Part shown: positions 18,673 to 27,803 of the stretch, in pieces
Position numbering within the stretch: position 1 is the stretch's first letter
How the letters are laid out: every line of letters begins with the position of its first letter
Assembly: GCF_003664585.1 (NCBI RefSeq)
Contig: NZ_RCHI01000015.1
Span: forward strand, 1 to 64,000
DNA: 64,000 nucleotides
Direction of reading: 5' to 3'
Origin: Paenirhodobacter hankyongi
GTDB lineage: Bacteria > Pseudomonadota > Alphaproteobacteria > Rhodobacterales > Rhodobacteraceae
Position numbers and translations under genes: made by a program
Notes under the pieces: model-generated
The model's database searches: none
What the model saw: the letters and a program-made list of their open reading frames with translations, nothing else
What the model was told of the DNA's origin: nothing

Positions 18673-19965
18673 ATGGCCACTCGCACCGCACCTTTCTCCG
18701 GCTTCGAATTCCTGATCGCCTGGCGCTATCTGCGCGCCCGCCGTGCCGAGGGCGGGGTCTCGGTGATGACCTGGATCAGCCTGATCGGCATCATGCTGGG
18801 CGTCGCCGCGCTGATCATCACGCTCGCCGTGCGCGCGGGCTTCCGCGCCGAGTTCGTCGACACCATCCTCGGCTCGAATGCCCATGTCACCGTCTATTCC
18901 GCGCCGCAGGAGGTGGTTCCGGGCACCGGCATCTTCTCCTCGCTGATGCCCGACTATCAGGACCGCGCCGAACGGATCCGCAAGGTGCCGGGGGTGACCC
19001 GCGCCGCGCCGCTGATCCGCGGCCAGGCGATGGCGACCTTCGACGACCGCTCGAACGTCGCCGATGTCTATGGCATCTCGGCCGAGGATCTGGCCACCAT
19101 CCCGCGCGTCGCCAATCCGAAGACCTCGCAAGGCGATCTTTCCCGCTTCGGCGAGGGCATCGCGATGGGGTCGGAACTCGCGCGCGAGCTCGGTGTGACG
19201 CTCGGCGACCGGGTGCGGCTGATCTCGCCCAACGGCGCCAAGACCGCCTTCGGCACCAGCCCGCGGGTGAACGCCTATGAGGTCGTCTATATCTTCACCG
19301 CGGGCCGCTGGGACATCGACCGCACCCGCGTCTACATGCCCTTCGCCGAGGCGCAGAGCTATTTCAACCGCGAGGCCGGCGCCGACGAGATCGAGGTCGA
19401 CGTGACCGACCCCGAGCGCGTCGACGACTGGACGCCGCAGCTGATCGCGGCCGGCGGGGCGGGCACCATGCTGTGGAGCTGGCGCGACGCCTCGGGCAGC
19501 TTCCTGCGCGCGCTCGACATCGAGGACAACGTGATGTTCGTGATCCTTGCCGTGCTGGTGCTGATCGCGACGATGAACATCACCTCGGGCCTCATCATGC
19601 TGGTGAAGAACAAGGGCCGCGACATCGGCATCTTGCGCACGATGGGGCTGACCGAGGGCTCGGTGCTGCGCGTCTTCTTCCTGTGCGGCGCCTTCACCGG
19701 GGTGATCGGCACCGCGGCGGGCGTCGCCCTCGGCGTCGTCTTCGCGCTGTATATCGACCAGGTGATGGCCTTCGTGAACTGGCTGAACGGCGGCGGTGCC
19801 TGGGACCCTTCGATCCGCGGCATCTATGCCCTGCCGGCCAAGCTGCAGCCCTGGGACGTGACCAAGGCGGTGGCGCTGTCGCTCGGCCTGAGCTTCGTCG
19901 TGACGATCTTCCCCGCCCGCCGTGCGGCGCGGCTGAACCCCGTGGAGGCGCTGCGCTATGAATGA
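18673..19965 (+). CDS. lolC: Lipoprotein-releasing ABC transporter permease (LolC/LolE family)
   Basis: 430-residue inner-membrane permease with the MacB/LolCE topology. TM1 lies near residues 30-55, a large periplasmic domain follows, and three TM segments lie in the last 150 residues. IPARR-type coupling (FPARRAARLNPVEALRYE) ends the protein. It extracts mature lipoproteins from the inner membrane with LolD, passing them to LolA. Only one permease gene is present, so the complex is probably a homodimer, as in LolF-type systems. It overlaps lolD by 8 bp. The start has no strong Shine-Dalgarno sequence. Confidence 0.93.
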   Translation: MATRTAPFSGFEFLIAWRYLRARRAEGGVSVMTWISLIGIMLGVAALIITLAVRAGFRAEFVDTILGSNAHVTVYSAPQEVVPGTGIFSSLMPDYQDRAERIRKVPGVTRAAPLIRGQAMATFDDRSNVADVYGISAEDLATIPRVANPKTSQGDLSRFGEGIAMGSELARELGVTLGDRVRLISPNGAKTAFGTSPRVNAYEVVYIFTAGRWDIDRTRVYMPFAEAQSYFNREAGADEIEVDVTDPERVDDWTPQLIAAGGAGTMLWSWRDASGSFLRALDIEDNVMFVILAVLVLIATMNITSGLIMLVKNKGRDIGILRTMGLTEGSVLRVFFLCGAFTGVIGTAAGVALGVVFALYIDQVMAFVNWLNGGGAWDPSIRGIYALPAKLQPWDVTKAVALSLGLSFVVTIFPARRAARLNPVEALRYE

Positions 19966-20635
19966 CGTGCTGACGCTCGAAAACCTGGAGAAATGCTATA
20001 ACCGCGGCAAGCCCGGCGAGATTTCGGTGCTGCGCGGTGTGAATTTGTCGATCCCGCGCGGGCAGGTCGTGGCCCTTGTCGCGCCCTCGGGCGCCGGCAA
20101 GTCGACGCTTCTGCACATCGCGGGGCTGCTCGACACCCCCGACAGCGGGCGGGTGGCGATCAACGGGCAGGAGCTGAGCGGCGCCTCCGACCGGCGCCGG
20201 ACAGAGGCGCGGCGCAACGAGCTGGGCTTCGTCTATCAGTTCCACCACCTGCTGCCCGAGTTCACCGCCGAGGAGAACGTGATGCTGCCGCAGCTGGCGA
20301 ATGGCGCGGGGAAGGCGGCGGCGCGGGCGCGGGCGGAGGCGCTGCTCGACCGCGTCGGGCTGTCGGGCCGCATCGACCACCGGCCTTCGGCGCTCTCGGG
20401 GGGCGAGCAGCAGCGCGTCGCCTTCTGCCGGGCGCTCGCCAATGCGCCGAGCCTTTTGCTGGCCGACGAGCCCACCGGCAACCTCGACCCGGCGACGTCC
20501 GACACGGTCTTCGGCGTGCTGATGGATCTGGTGCGCGAGACCGGCATGTCGGCGCTGATTGCGACCCACAACCTCGACCTTGCGGCGCGGATGGACCGCG
20601 TGCTGCGGCTCGAGGCCGGCGCGCTGACGGAGTGA
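19958..20635 (+). CDS. lolD: Lipoprotein-releasing ABC transporter ATP-binding protein
   Basis: 225-residue ATPase partner of the permease. Walker A is APSGAGKST, the ABC signature ALSGGEQQRVAFCRAL and Walker B LLLADEPTGNLD, with the switch histidine in IATHNLDLA. ATP hydrolysis drives lipoprotein release from the inner membrane. The start lies inside the permease's last codons, indicating translational coupling. Next downstream gene starts three bases after the stop. Confidence 0.95.
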   Translation: MNDVLTLENLEKCYNRGKPGEISVLRGVNLSIPRGQVVALVAPSGAGKSTLLHIAGLLDTPDSGRVAINGQELSGASDRRRTEARRNELGFVYQFHHLLPEFTAEENVMLPQLANGAGKAAARARAEALLDRVGLSGRIDHRPSALSGGEQQRVAFCRALANAPSLLLADEPTGNLDPATSDTVFGVLMDLVRETGMSALIATHNLDLAARMDRVLRLEAGALTE

Positions 20636-20638
20636 GCG

Positions 20639-20962
20639 ATGGAGCTTTACGGCATCAAGAGCTGTGACACGGTGAAGAAGGCGCTGAAGGCGCTCGACGC
20701 TGCCGGGCGCGAGGTCGCGTTCCGCGACGTGCGCGTCACGCCGCTGAGCGCGGCCGAGATCGACACCTTCCTGGCGGCCTTTGGCGAGAAGCTGGTGAAC
20801 CGCTCCTCGACCACCTGGCGGGGGCTGAGCGAGGCCGAGCGGGCCCGCCCCGCGGCCGAGCTTCTGGCCGAGCATCCGACGCTGATGAAGCGTCCGGTGA
20901 TCCGTGACGGTGCGAAGATGACGCTGGGCTGGGGCACGGCCGAACAGGCCGCCTGGCTTTGA
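20639..20962 (+). CDS. ArsC/Spx family protein (YffB-like)
   Basis: 107-residue thioredoxin-fold protein with the family N-terminus LYGIKSCDTVKKALKAL, where Cys9 is the arsenate-reductase-type cysteine, and KRPVIRDG near the C-terminus. The family covers arsenate reductases, the regulator Spx and YffB-like proteins of unclear role. Without ars genes nearby, arsenic resistance is not supported. It starts three bases after lolD and is probably co-transcribed with it; a link to lipoprotein export is not known. Confidence 0.82.
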   Translation: MELYGIKSCDTVKKALKALDAAGREVAFRDVRVTPLSAAEIDTFLAAFGEKLVNRSSTTWRGLSEAERARPAAELLAEHPTLMKRPVIRDGAKMTLGWGTAEQAAWL

Positions 20963-21172
20963 CGCCGGGGCCGCATCACGAAAATCCGACTCCGGAGGCG
21001 TGATTCCAAGGGGCGGGGCGGGGGTGTTTGGTCCTTGCGGGCGAGTCGTGCACCGCCTTGCCGGCGCTCTTCCGAAAGGAAAGATCCGGGCAGGGGCTGC
21101 CCGAATCGGGTCGGTTATCCGGTGCGTCTTGCCCCGGGCCGGCCGTCACGGACCGGGCACGGGGCGACGTGA

Positions 21173-21379
21173 TCAGAGCAGCTTCAGATCGCCAGCCGAG
21201 GACCGGCCGTCGCGGCCCGAGATCATCTCGAAGCTGACTTTCTGGTTGTCGGCCAGGGACTTGAGGCCAGCGCGCTCGACAGCCGAGATGTGGACGAAGA
21301 CGTCCTTGCCGCCACCATCGGGGGCGATGAAACCATAACCCTTGGTGGTGTTGAACCATTTCACGGTGCCAGTGGCCAT
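21173..21379 (-). CDS. Cold-shock domain protein (CspA family)
   Basis: 68-residue single cold-shock domain that binds single-stranded RNA or DNA. RNP1 is visible as KGYGFIAPD and RNP2 as VFVHIS. GGAGAT lies eight bases upstream of the ATG. A hairpin in the leader lies just upstream of this site, in keeping with the structured, temperature-sensitive leaders of csp mRNAs. It is transcribed alone. The 210 bp between its stop and the arsC-like gene hold no gene I can support. Confidence 0.95.
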   Translation of the reverse strand: MATGTVKWFNTTKGYGFIAPDGGGKDVFVHISAVERAGLKSLADNQKVSFEMISGRDGRSSAGDLKLL

Positions 21380-21400
21380 ACCGTATCTCCTATCAGTGTT

Positions 21401-21422
21401 CCCGGTGCGATATTGCGCCGGG
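21401..21422 (-). promoter_or_regulatory. Palindromic hairpin in csp 5' leader
   Basis: On the minus strand CCCGGCGCAATATCGCACCGGG is almost self-complementary and can form a hairpin ending about ten bases upstream of the csp Shine-Dalgarno sequence. Position and symmetry suggest a role in csp translation or an operator, which the sequence alone cannot decide. Confidence 0.4.
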
Positions 21423-21527
21423 CCGTGCAGCCAGGTCTTTCAGGTCGTCCGGCTGCCCCGAGAAGGGAGCGGTAGAAAGTCTGCGGTCACGCGTAAGAAA
21501 ACCTGCCACAGGCGGACAAAAAATCAA

Positions 21528-21562
21528 CGAAAAAAAAGGTGAGGGCCGAAGCCCTGCACCTT
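21528..21562 (-). terminator. Rho-independent terminator of thrS
   Basis: Read on the minus strand, AAGGTGCAGGGC pairs with GCCCTCACCTT around TTCG with one bulged base, followed by an uninterrupted run of Ts, CGTTGA and a second T-run. It lies 39 bases after the thrS stop codon. This is the strongest terminator of the window. Confidence 0.92.
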
Positions 21563-21600
21563 GTGGCATGAAAATCCGGCACTGCCTGTTTCGCGAGCGT

Positions 21601-23553
21601 TCAGCGCAGGTCGGGGGCCAGGGCCTCGGCGGTGAGCCGCGCGACGATCTCGTCAAGGCCCACGGTCTCGGTCCGGGTCTCGCCCAGATGGCGCACGGAA
21701 ACGGTGCGCTCCTCGACCTCCTTCATCCCGATCGCGAAGATGTAGGGCACCTTGCCAAGCGAATGCTCGCGCACCTTGTAGTTGATCTTCTCGTTGCGGG
21801 TGTCGCATTCGGCGCGGATGCCGGCCTCGATGAGCTTCGCGGCGACCTCCTCGACGTAATCGTCGGCATCCGAGACGATCGAGGCGACGACGACCTGCCG
21901 AGGCGCCAGCCACAGCGGCAGCTTGCCGGCGTGGCTTTCGATCAGGATGCCGATGAAGCGCTCGAACGAGCCGAGGCAGGCGCGATGCAGCATGATCGGG
22001 CGGTGCTTCGCGCCGTCGACGCCGATGTAGCTCGCATCCAGCCGTTCGGGCAGGTTCGGGTCGACCTGCAGCGTGCCGCATTGCCAGTCGCGGCCGATCG
22101 CGTCGGTCAGCACGAATTCGAGCTTCGGCCCGTAGAAGGCGCCTTCGCCCTCCTGGATCTCGAAGTCATAGCCCGCCGCCTTGCAGGCATTGCCAAGCGA
22201 CGCCTCGGCGTGGTCCCAGCTTTCCTCGCTGCCGATGCGCTTCTCGGGGCGGGTCGACAGCTTGATGCGCCAGTTGGTGAAGCCGAGGTCGGAATAGACC
22301 TGCGCGAGGAAGTCGATGAACTTCTTCGTCTCGGCCTCGATCTGGTCTTCCATGCAGAAGATATGCGCGTCGTCCTGGGTGAAGCCGCGCACGCGCATGA
22401 TGCCGTGCAGCGCGCCCGAGGGCTCGTAGCGGGCGCAGGACCCGAATTCGGCCAGACGCAGCGGCAGGTCACGATAGGACTTGATGCCATGGTTGAAGAT
22501 CTGCACGTGGCAGGGGCAGTTCATCGGCTTGAGCGCGTTGACGACCTTTTCCTTCGCGCCTTCCTCGTCGACCTCGACGATGAACATGTTCTCGCGGTAG
22601 TTCGCCCAGTGGCCCGATTTTTCCCACAGGTTCCGGTTCACCACCTGCGGCGTGTTCACCTCGACATAGCCGTCCTTGCGCTGGCGGCGGCGCATGTAGT
22701 CCTGCAGCGTGGTGTAGATCGACCAGCCGTTCGGGTGCCAGAACACCTGACCGGGCGCCTCTTCCTGCATGTGGAACAGGTCCATCTCCTTGCCGAGCTT
22801 GCGGTGGTCGCGTTTCGCGGCCTCCTCGAGCATGGTCATGTGCGCCTTCAGGTCATCGCGGGTGCGGAAGGCGATGCCATAGATGCGCTGCAGCATCGGC
22901 CGCGTGCTGTCGCCCAGCCAGTAGGCGCCGGCGACATGGGTCAGCTTGAAGGCGTCGGCGGGCACCTGGCCGGTCGACTGCAGATGCGGGCCGCGGCACA
23001 GGTCCTGCCAGTCGCCGTGCCAGTACATGCGGATGTTCTCGCCCTCGGGGATGCGGTTCACCAGCTCGACCTTGTAGGGCTCGCCGGTCTCCACATAGTG
23101 CTGGATCGCCGCCTCGCGCGACCAGACCTCGGTGCGCACGGGTTCGCGGGCGTTGATGATCTGCTTCATCTTCGCCTCGATCGCGCCCAGGTCCTCGGGG
23201 GTGAAGGGTTCGGCCCGGTCGAAGTCGTAGAACCAGCCGTAATCGCGCACCGGCCCGATCGTGACCTTCACATCCGGCCAGATCTCCTGCACGGCGCGGG
23301 CCATGATATGGGCGAGGTCATGGCGGATCAGTTCCAGCGCCGGCACCTGATCCTTCATCGTGTTGATCGAGATCCGGGCATCGGCGTCGATCGGCCATTG
23401 CAGGTCGAAATGCGCGCCGTTCACCTGCGCCGAGATCGCCGCCTTGGCGAGCGATTTCGAGATCGAGGCGGCAACCTCGCCCGCGGTCACGCCGGCCGCG
23501 AATTCGCGCTTGCTGCCATCGGGAAAGGTGAGGGTGATCTGAGACTGGGACAC
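21601..23553 (-). CDS. thrS: Threonyl-tRNA synthetase
   Basis: 650-residue class II synthetase. It has an N-terminal TGS domain (residues 1-65), the zinc-type editing domain with HDLAH near 78-82 and CRGPH near 180, the catalytic core with [10 protein letters not shown] and [16 protein letters not shown], and a C-terminal anticodon-binding domain. The start codon is GTG with AGGAGGA eight bases upstream. Transcribed alone; a strong terminator follows. No T-box or other leader structure is evident in the 119-bp upstream gap. Confidence 0.97.
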   Translation of the reverse strand: MSQSQITLTFPDGSKREFAAGVTAGEVAASISKSLAKAAISAQVNGAHFDLQWPIDADARISINTMKDQVPALELIRHDLAHIMARAVQEIWPDVKVTIGPVRDYGWFYDFDRAEPFTPEDLGAIEAKMKQIINAREPVRTEVWSREAAIQHYVETGEPYKVELVNRIPEGENIRMYWHGDWQDLCRGPHLQSTGQVPADAFKLTHVAGAYWLGDSTRPMLQRIYGIAFRTRDDLKAHMTMLEEAAKRDHRKLGKEMDLFHMQEEAPGQVFWHPNGWSIYTTLQDYMRRRQRKDGYVEVNTPQVVNRNLWEKSGHWANYRENMFIVEVDEEGAKEKVVNALKPMNCPCHVQIFNHGIKSYRDLPLRLAEFGSCARYEPSGALHGIMRVRGFTQDDAHIFCMEDQIEAETKKFIDFLAQVYSDLGFTNWRIKLSTRPEKRIGSEESWDHAEASLGNACKAAGYDFEIQEGEGAFYGPKLEFVLTDAIGRDWQCGTLQVDPNLPERLDASYIGVDGAKHRPIMLHRACLGSFERFIGILIESHAGKLPLWLAPRQVVVASIVSDADDYVEEVAAKLIEAGIRAECDTRNEKINYKVREHSLGKVPYIFAIGMKEVEERTVSVRHLGETRTETVGLDEIVARLTAEALAPDLR

Positions 23554-23672
23554 GGTTGGTCCTCCTCGTCGGTTTGGCGCCCACGGAGCGCCCGGTTGCG
23601 GGTTATGATCGCGCGGGTATGCGCCCGAAGCCGGGGCAAGTCAACATGCCGCGGCGCGGCGCCGGGGGCGGC

Positions 23673-24503
23673 TCAGCGGCGGAAGCTGATCGGCAGGGTG
23701 AAGCTGTAGCTTGGCTCGGTCAGCGAGGCGGGGGCGGGCGGGAAGCGGCCGGCGCGGCGCACGGCGTCGAGTGCCGCGGCATCGAGCGCGGCGCTGCCCG
23801 AGCCCGTGGCGATGCGCGCCGCGGCAAGTTCCCCCGCCCGCGTCACCGTCAGGAGCACCGTCACCCGGCCCTGCGCGCGCCCCGCGGCAGTGGGGTAGCG
23901 CTTCTGCCGTTCGATCCGGGCGCGGATCGCGGCGCCCCATTCGGCGCGGGCCGAGCGGATCACGCCCTCGGTCAGCGAGGGCACGTCGGCGCTGCCGTTC
24001 ACGCCCTGCGCGCCGCGCCCGCCGCTGCCCGCGGCACGCTGCCCGGCGACCGAGGCGGTGGCGCCGCCCGGCTTGCGCGGGGTCTCGGCCGGCTCGCGGC
24101 GGTTTTGCTTCGGCGCGGGTTTTGCGGTGGGTTTGGGCGGGGCCGGGTCCGCCTGCGGTGCGGGGGGGCTGTCGGGGGCGGCGGCGGCCGGGGCAGGGGC
24201 CTTCGGCGCTGCCGGCAGGGGCGGCGCGGTGGCCAGCTCGGGCAGGGCGATCTCGGGCGGTGCCTCGATCGTGGGCGGGCTCGGCGGCAGGGTCAGTTCG
24301 GGTTCGGGAACCTCAACCCGCTCCCAGCTGTCGACGAGCGCCTGAAGGTCGGCATCGGCCGCGGCAAGGGTGATCATCGCGTCACCGCCGTCCCCCGCCG
24401 AGGGCGCGCCGCCTTCGGGCAGCCCGATCCCGAAGACCGCCAGATGCAGCCCGAGCGCAAGCGCGAGGCACGTCAGGGCTTCGAGGGCGGGGCGGGCGCG
24501 CAT
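23673..24503 (-). CDS. tonB: TonB energy transducer
   Basis: 276 residues: a single N-terminal TM helix (CLALALGLHLAVFGIGL), a long proline/alanine-rich periplasm-spanning linker (about residues 60-160), and a C-terminal TonB domain with RYPTAAGRAQGRVTVLLTV and GSGSAALDAAALDAVRRAGRFPPAP. It transmits proton-motive force from ExbBD to outer-membrane receptors. It is the last gene of the exbB-exbD-exbD-tonB operon, starting 3 bases after the preceding stop. No receptor gene is in the window, so the substrate (iron, cobalamin or other) is open. Confidence 0.88.
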   Translation of the reverse strand: MRARPALEALTCLALALGLHLAVFGIGLPEGGAPSAGDGGDAMITLAAADADLQALVDSWERVEVPEPELTLPPSPPTIEAPPEIALPELATAPPLPAAPKAPAPAAAAPDSPPAPQADPAPPKPTAKPAPKQNRREPAETPRKPGGATASVAGQRAAGSGGRGAQGVNGSADVPSLTEGVIRSARAEWGAAIRARIERQKRYPTAAGRAQGRVTVLLTVTRAGELAAARIATGSGSAALDAAALDAVRRAGRFPPAPASLTEPSYSFTLPISFRR

Positions 24504-24506
24504 CGC

Positions 24507-24926
24507 TCAGCTCCCCGTCGCGATCAGGTCGACGCGCGCAAAGCCAAGCGCACCGAACTGCGGCAGAAGCGCGGCCAGCGCCTCGGCCGGCGCGGCGCGG
24601 TCGGCGCGCAGCGACAGCCGAGGCGGCACCGTGGCGCAATCGGTCCGGTCACAGAAGGCCGCGCGGGCCGAGGCGAGGGCCGGCAGCACCGCGGCGGCGT
24701 CGCCCGTCGCCTCCTGAAAGCCAAGCTGCCCGTCTGCCCCGAGGAACAGGGTGAACTCGCCTGCCGCCTCCTCGGCCGCCCGCGCCTCGGGCGGGTCGGT
24801 CGCGAAGGGCTCGGGCGGGGCGATCTTCGCCGCCAGCAGGAAGAAGATCAGCAGCAGGAAGACGACGTTGATCATCGGCAGCAGCGTGACATTTGGCGGC
24901 CGGCGCGGCGGGGGCGAGAAATCCAT
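24507..24926 (-). CDS. ExbD-like protein with Asn in place of the conserved TM Asp
   Basis: 139-residue ExbD/TolR-type protein: short cytoplasmic N-terminus, one TM helix (LLPMINVVFLLLIFFLLAAKI) and a periplasmic domain. In ExbD, TolR and MotB-like stators the helix carries an essential Asp in the motif P(F/M)ID. Here the codon is AAC, giving PMIN. The tandem paralogue just upstream keeps the Asp. It therefore probably cannot conduct protons by itself and may form a mixed dimer with the normal ExbD. The extra Cys pair (CDRTDC) in the periplasmic part is unusual. Three-base spacing on both sides shows it is in the operon. Confidence 0.85.
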   Translation of the reverse strand: MDFSPPPRRPPNVTLLPMINVVFLLLIFFLLAAKIAPPEPFATDPPEARAAEEAAGEFTLFLGADGQLGFQEATGDAAAVLPALASARAAFCDRTDCATVPPRLSLRADRAAPAEALAALLPQFGALGFARVDLIATGS

Positions 24927-24929
24927 CGC

Positions 24930-25310
24930 TCACTCCACCACGATCAGCCGGGTGAAGCCCGCGCCCCGCAGCGCGTCCATCACCGTCACCAGATCCTGCA
25001 CCCCGGCCGCGCGCGGGCGCAGCACCACCGGGTCGTCGGGCCCGGTGGTCAGGGGCGCAAGCGCGGCGCCGAGCCCCGCAAGCGGCGTCGCGATGCCATT
25101 GAGCGTCACCGCCCCCGCGGGGCCGACCTCGACCAGCCGCGGCGGGCCCTGCCAGTCGCCACCGGTGCCGGTGGCCGCGACAAGGGGCAGCGCGGTTTCG
25201 GTGTTGAAGCGCGAAGCCAGCATGAAGAAGACCAGCAGCAGAAAGACCACGTCGATCATCGGCGTCAGGTCGGGGCGCCGGCGCGGGCGTCTTGCGCCGA
25301 AGGCGAACAT
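24930..25310 (-). CDS. exbD: Biopolymer transport protein ExbD
   Basis: 126-residue stator protein. The TM helix LTPMIDVVFLLLVFFMLAS keeps the proton-carrying Asp, and a 90-residue periplasmic domain follows. It works with ExbB and TonB in the inner membrane. The ATG overlaps the exbB stop in a TGATG arrangement, giving translational coupling. Compared with its downstream paralogue it has the canonical residue, so this is the likely functional proton channel component. Confidence 0.9.
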   Translation of the reverse strand: MFAFGARRPRRRPDLTPMIDVVFLLLVFFMLASRFNTETALPLVAATGTGGDWQGPPRLVEVGPAGAVTLNGIATPLAGLGAALAPLTTGPDDPVVLRPRAAGVQDLVTVMDALRGAGFTRLIVVE

Positions 25311-26005
25311 CAGCCGGCATCCCCGGGATGGTCGGCGCCCGAGCGGCCGGCGGCGACGAAGATCCGGGTCGCAAGGTCTTCCATGTCGTGGCGCAGCCGG
25401 TCGATCACCGACTCGAACCAGGTCAGCGCGACCTGGGCCGGAATCGCGACAGTCATGCCGGCGGCGGTGGTCAGCAGCGCCTCCCAGATGCCGCCTGCAA
25501 GCGTTGCCGGGTCGGCGTGGCTGCCGGCCTCCTGCAACGCCTGAAACGCGCCGATCATGCCCGTCACCGTGCCGAGCAGGCCCAGAAGCGGCCCGATCGT
25601 CGCCGCCAGCTCCAGCCCGCGCAGCCCGGACTGAGCTTGCGCCAGCAGCGCACGGGCCTCGCGTGCGGTCTCCTCGCGCGCCTCGGTGTCGCCCATGGCT
25701 GGATCGCCCGCCGTGGTCATCGCCGAGCGGGCGAGCCGTGCGCGCAGGCTGCGCCGGCCCGACAGCATCGCCAGCGCCGTCGCCCGCTCGCCCTGCCGCC
25801 ACAGCGCGACGGCGGCCGCGCTTTGCGCCCCGCCCGACCAGGCGCCAAAGGCAATCAGCCGCCAGATCTTCCACAGGATCAGCGCCACCGTCGCGACCGA
25901 GAGTGCGGCGATCGCCCACATCGCCGGCCCGCCAAGGTCCAGCATGCCGCGCAGCCGCTCGGCCCCCGCCATCACCGACAGCCCCTGTGCCGTTCCCGTT
26001 TCCAT
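25310..26005 (-). CDS. exbB: MotA/TolQ/ExbB proton channel family protein
   Basis: 231-residue inner-membrane protein with three TM segments, at about residues 27-50, 125-150 and 170-195. The conserved GLELAATIGPLLGLLGTVTGMIGAFQAL stretch is present, and so is LLTTAAGMTVAIPAQVALTWFE. First gene of the exbB-exbD-exbD-tonB operon. Divergent from an alpha/beta hydrolase across 125 bp. I found no AT-rich Fur-like box in that gap, so iron regulation is not supported by eye. Confidence 0.92.
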   Translation of the reverse strand: METGTAQGLSVMAGAERLRGMLDLGGPAMWAIAALSVATVALILWKIWRLIAFGAWSGGAQSAAAVALWRQGERATALAMLSGRRSLRARLARSAMTTAGDPAMGDTEAREETAREARALLAQAQSGLRGLELAATIGPLLGLLGTVTGMIGAFQALQEAGSHADPATLAGGIWEALLTTAAGMTVAIPAQVALTWFESVIDRLRHDMEDLATRIFVAAGRSGADHPGDAG

Positions 26006-26130
26006 CCGCCCGCTCCTTCGCCTTTGCCAGCAGGGATAGGGGCGCGCGCGGCGTTTGTCGATGCCCGGGCGGGGCGCGGCTTGAGCCTGCGACCGCGCGC
26101 CGCTAGGGTGGCCGCGACCGGAGGCAGACC

Positions 26131-26874
26131 ATGACCGATTTCATCACCACGCCCGAGGGGCGCCGCATCGCCTATAACCGCTCGGCCGGCGAGGGGCCGG
26201 GCATCGTCTTCCTGCACGGGCTGAAATCCGACATGGAGGGGGTCAAGGCGCTGGCGCTCGAGGCCTGGGCGCAGGCGCAGGGGCGCGCCTTCCTGCGGCT
26301 CGACGTGTCGGGGCACGGCGCCTCGGGCGGTGTCTTCGAGGAGGGCGCGATCGGCGACTGGTTCGAAGATGCCCGCGCTGCGATTCGTGCGCTGTGCGCC
26401 GGGCCGCAGGTGGTGGTGGGCTCGTCGATGGGCGGCTGGCTGGCGCTTCTGCTGGCCCGCGACTGCCCCGATCTGGTGGCCGGGCTCGTCACCATCGCCG
26501 GCGCCCCCGATTTCACCGAGGACGGCTATGTCGCCGCCTTCACCCCTGCGCAGGCCGCGGAACTCGAGGCGCAGGGCTACGTCGATCTGCCCTCGGAATA
26601 CGGCGCGCCCTATCGCATCACCCGCCGCCTGATCGAGGAGGCGCGCGGCCGGCTGGTACTGCGCGATCCGCTGCGGCTCGCCCTTCCGGCGCGTTTCCTG
26701 CAGGGCACGGCCGATACCGCGGTGCCGGTGTCGGTGGCGCTGCGGCTGTTCGAACATGCCGAGGGCGCCGATATCCGCCTGACGCTGGTCAAGGGCACCG
26801 ATCACCGCTTCTCCGACCCGGACGATCTGCGCCTGATCGAGGCGACGGTGGGCGAGGTGCTGTCGCGCCTGTGA
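26131..26874 (+). CDS. Alpha/beta hydrolase
   Basis: 247-residue hydrolase with an intact triad layout: nucleophile in VVGSSMGGWLA, acid in GTADTAVPVSVA and histidine in GTDHRFSDP. The short lid and FLHGLKSDMEG oxyanion segment recall ABHD10/esterase-type proteins, thioesterase or depalmitoylase activities being known there. GGAGG lies 8 bases upstream of the ATG. A second alpha/beta hydrolase follows 108 bp downstream on the same strand. Confidence 0.85.
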   Translation: MTDFITTPEGRRIAYNRSAGEGPGIVFLHGLKSDMEGVKALALEAWAQAQGRAFLRLDVSGHGASGGVFEEGAIGDWFEDARAAIRALCAGPQVVVGSSMGGWLALLLARDCPDLVAGLVTIAGAPDFTEDGYVAAFTPAQAAELEAQGYVDLPSEYGAPYRITRRLIEEARGRLVLRDPLRLALPARFLQGTADTAVPVSVALRLFEHAEGADIRLTLVKGTDHRFSDPDDLRLIEATVGEVLSRL

Positions 26875-26982
26875 TCCGCGGAACCTTGCCCGCCGTGCCG
26901 TGCATGGGGTTTCCCCGGCCACCGATCCGGGGCACACTGGCGCAAAGAGCGCCACAGGCGCCACAGGCAGAGGTGAGCAGGC

Positions 26983-27693
26983 ATGACGGCAGACCCGCTG
27001 GTCTTCCTTCCGGGATTCTTGTGTGACGCAAGGCTGTTCTGGCATCAGATCCTCGATTTCTCGGCCGATCGCACGGTGATTGCGGCGCCGCTGCTGGGCG
27101 CCTCGGTCGAGGAGATGGCCGAGACGGTGCTCGCGACGCTGCCGCCGCGCTTCTCGCTCGTCGGGCACTGGCTCGGCGGGCTCGTGGCGATGGAGATCCT
27201 GCGCCGCGCCCCCGACCGGGTGGCCGAGATCGCGCTGATCGACGTCTCGCCGCTTTCCGAAAGCCCGCAGGCCGCCGCGATGCGCGAACAGCGCATCGTC
27301 AAGGCCCGCGCCGGACGCCTCGACGAGATGGTGCTCGAGGAGATCCCCGCCACCGCGCTTGCCCCCGGCGAGGGGCGCGAGGCGGTGCAGGCGCTGCTGC
27401 TCGAGATGGCCGACGCCTTCGGCCCCGAGGGGTTCGCCCGGCAAAGCCGCGCCCTGATGCGCCGCCCCGACCAGCAGCGCGCGCTGCGCAATACCCGCGT
27501 CCGGGCAATGCTGATCTGCGGCGAGCACGACACGATCTGTCCGCCGCGCCGGCACGAGTTCCTGGCCGAGCTGATGCCGCATGCCGCGTTCCGGCTGATC
27601 CCCGCCGCGGGGCATCTGAGCCCGCTCGAGCGCCCGCTCGAGGTCACCCGGGCGCTGCGCGACTGGCTCGACGCGCCACTGCTGTTGCGCTGA
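26983..27693 (+). CDS. Alpha/beta hydrolase-fold protein with Trp at the nucleophile position
   Basis: 236 residues with the alpha/beta hydrolase fold: strand and oxyanion segment PLVFLPGFLCDARLFWHQ, acid in CGEHDTICPP and histidine in PAAGHLSPLERP. The nucleophile elbow reads LVGHWLGGLVAMEIL instead of the usual GHSLGG; the codon is TGG where TCG would give serine. Everything else of the fold is kept. It is either a pseudoenzyme or binding protein, or a recently inactivated copy by one base change, or a sequencing error. Its reading frame is otherwise intact. Confidence 0.85.
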   Translation: MTADPLVFLPGFLCDARLFWHQILDFSADRTVIAAPLLGASVEEMAETVLATLPPRFSLVGHWLGGLVAMEILRRAPDRVAEIALIDVSPLSESPQAAAMREQRIVKARAGRLDEMVLEEIPATALAPGEGREAVQALLLEMADAFGPEGFARQSRALMRRPDQQRALRNTRVRAMLICGEHDTICPPRRHEFLAELMPHAAFRLIPAAGHLSPLERPLEVTRALRDWLDAPLLLR

Positions 27694-27803
27694 GGGCAAG
27701 TTGATGTTTCGAAACCCGATGACATGCGCTAACATCGCCCCTAGGGGAGAGCTGCCCTTGGCAGCGCCGGTGCCGATTTTGGCTCCGGCAGGGAGGATGA
27801 TTG

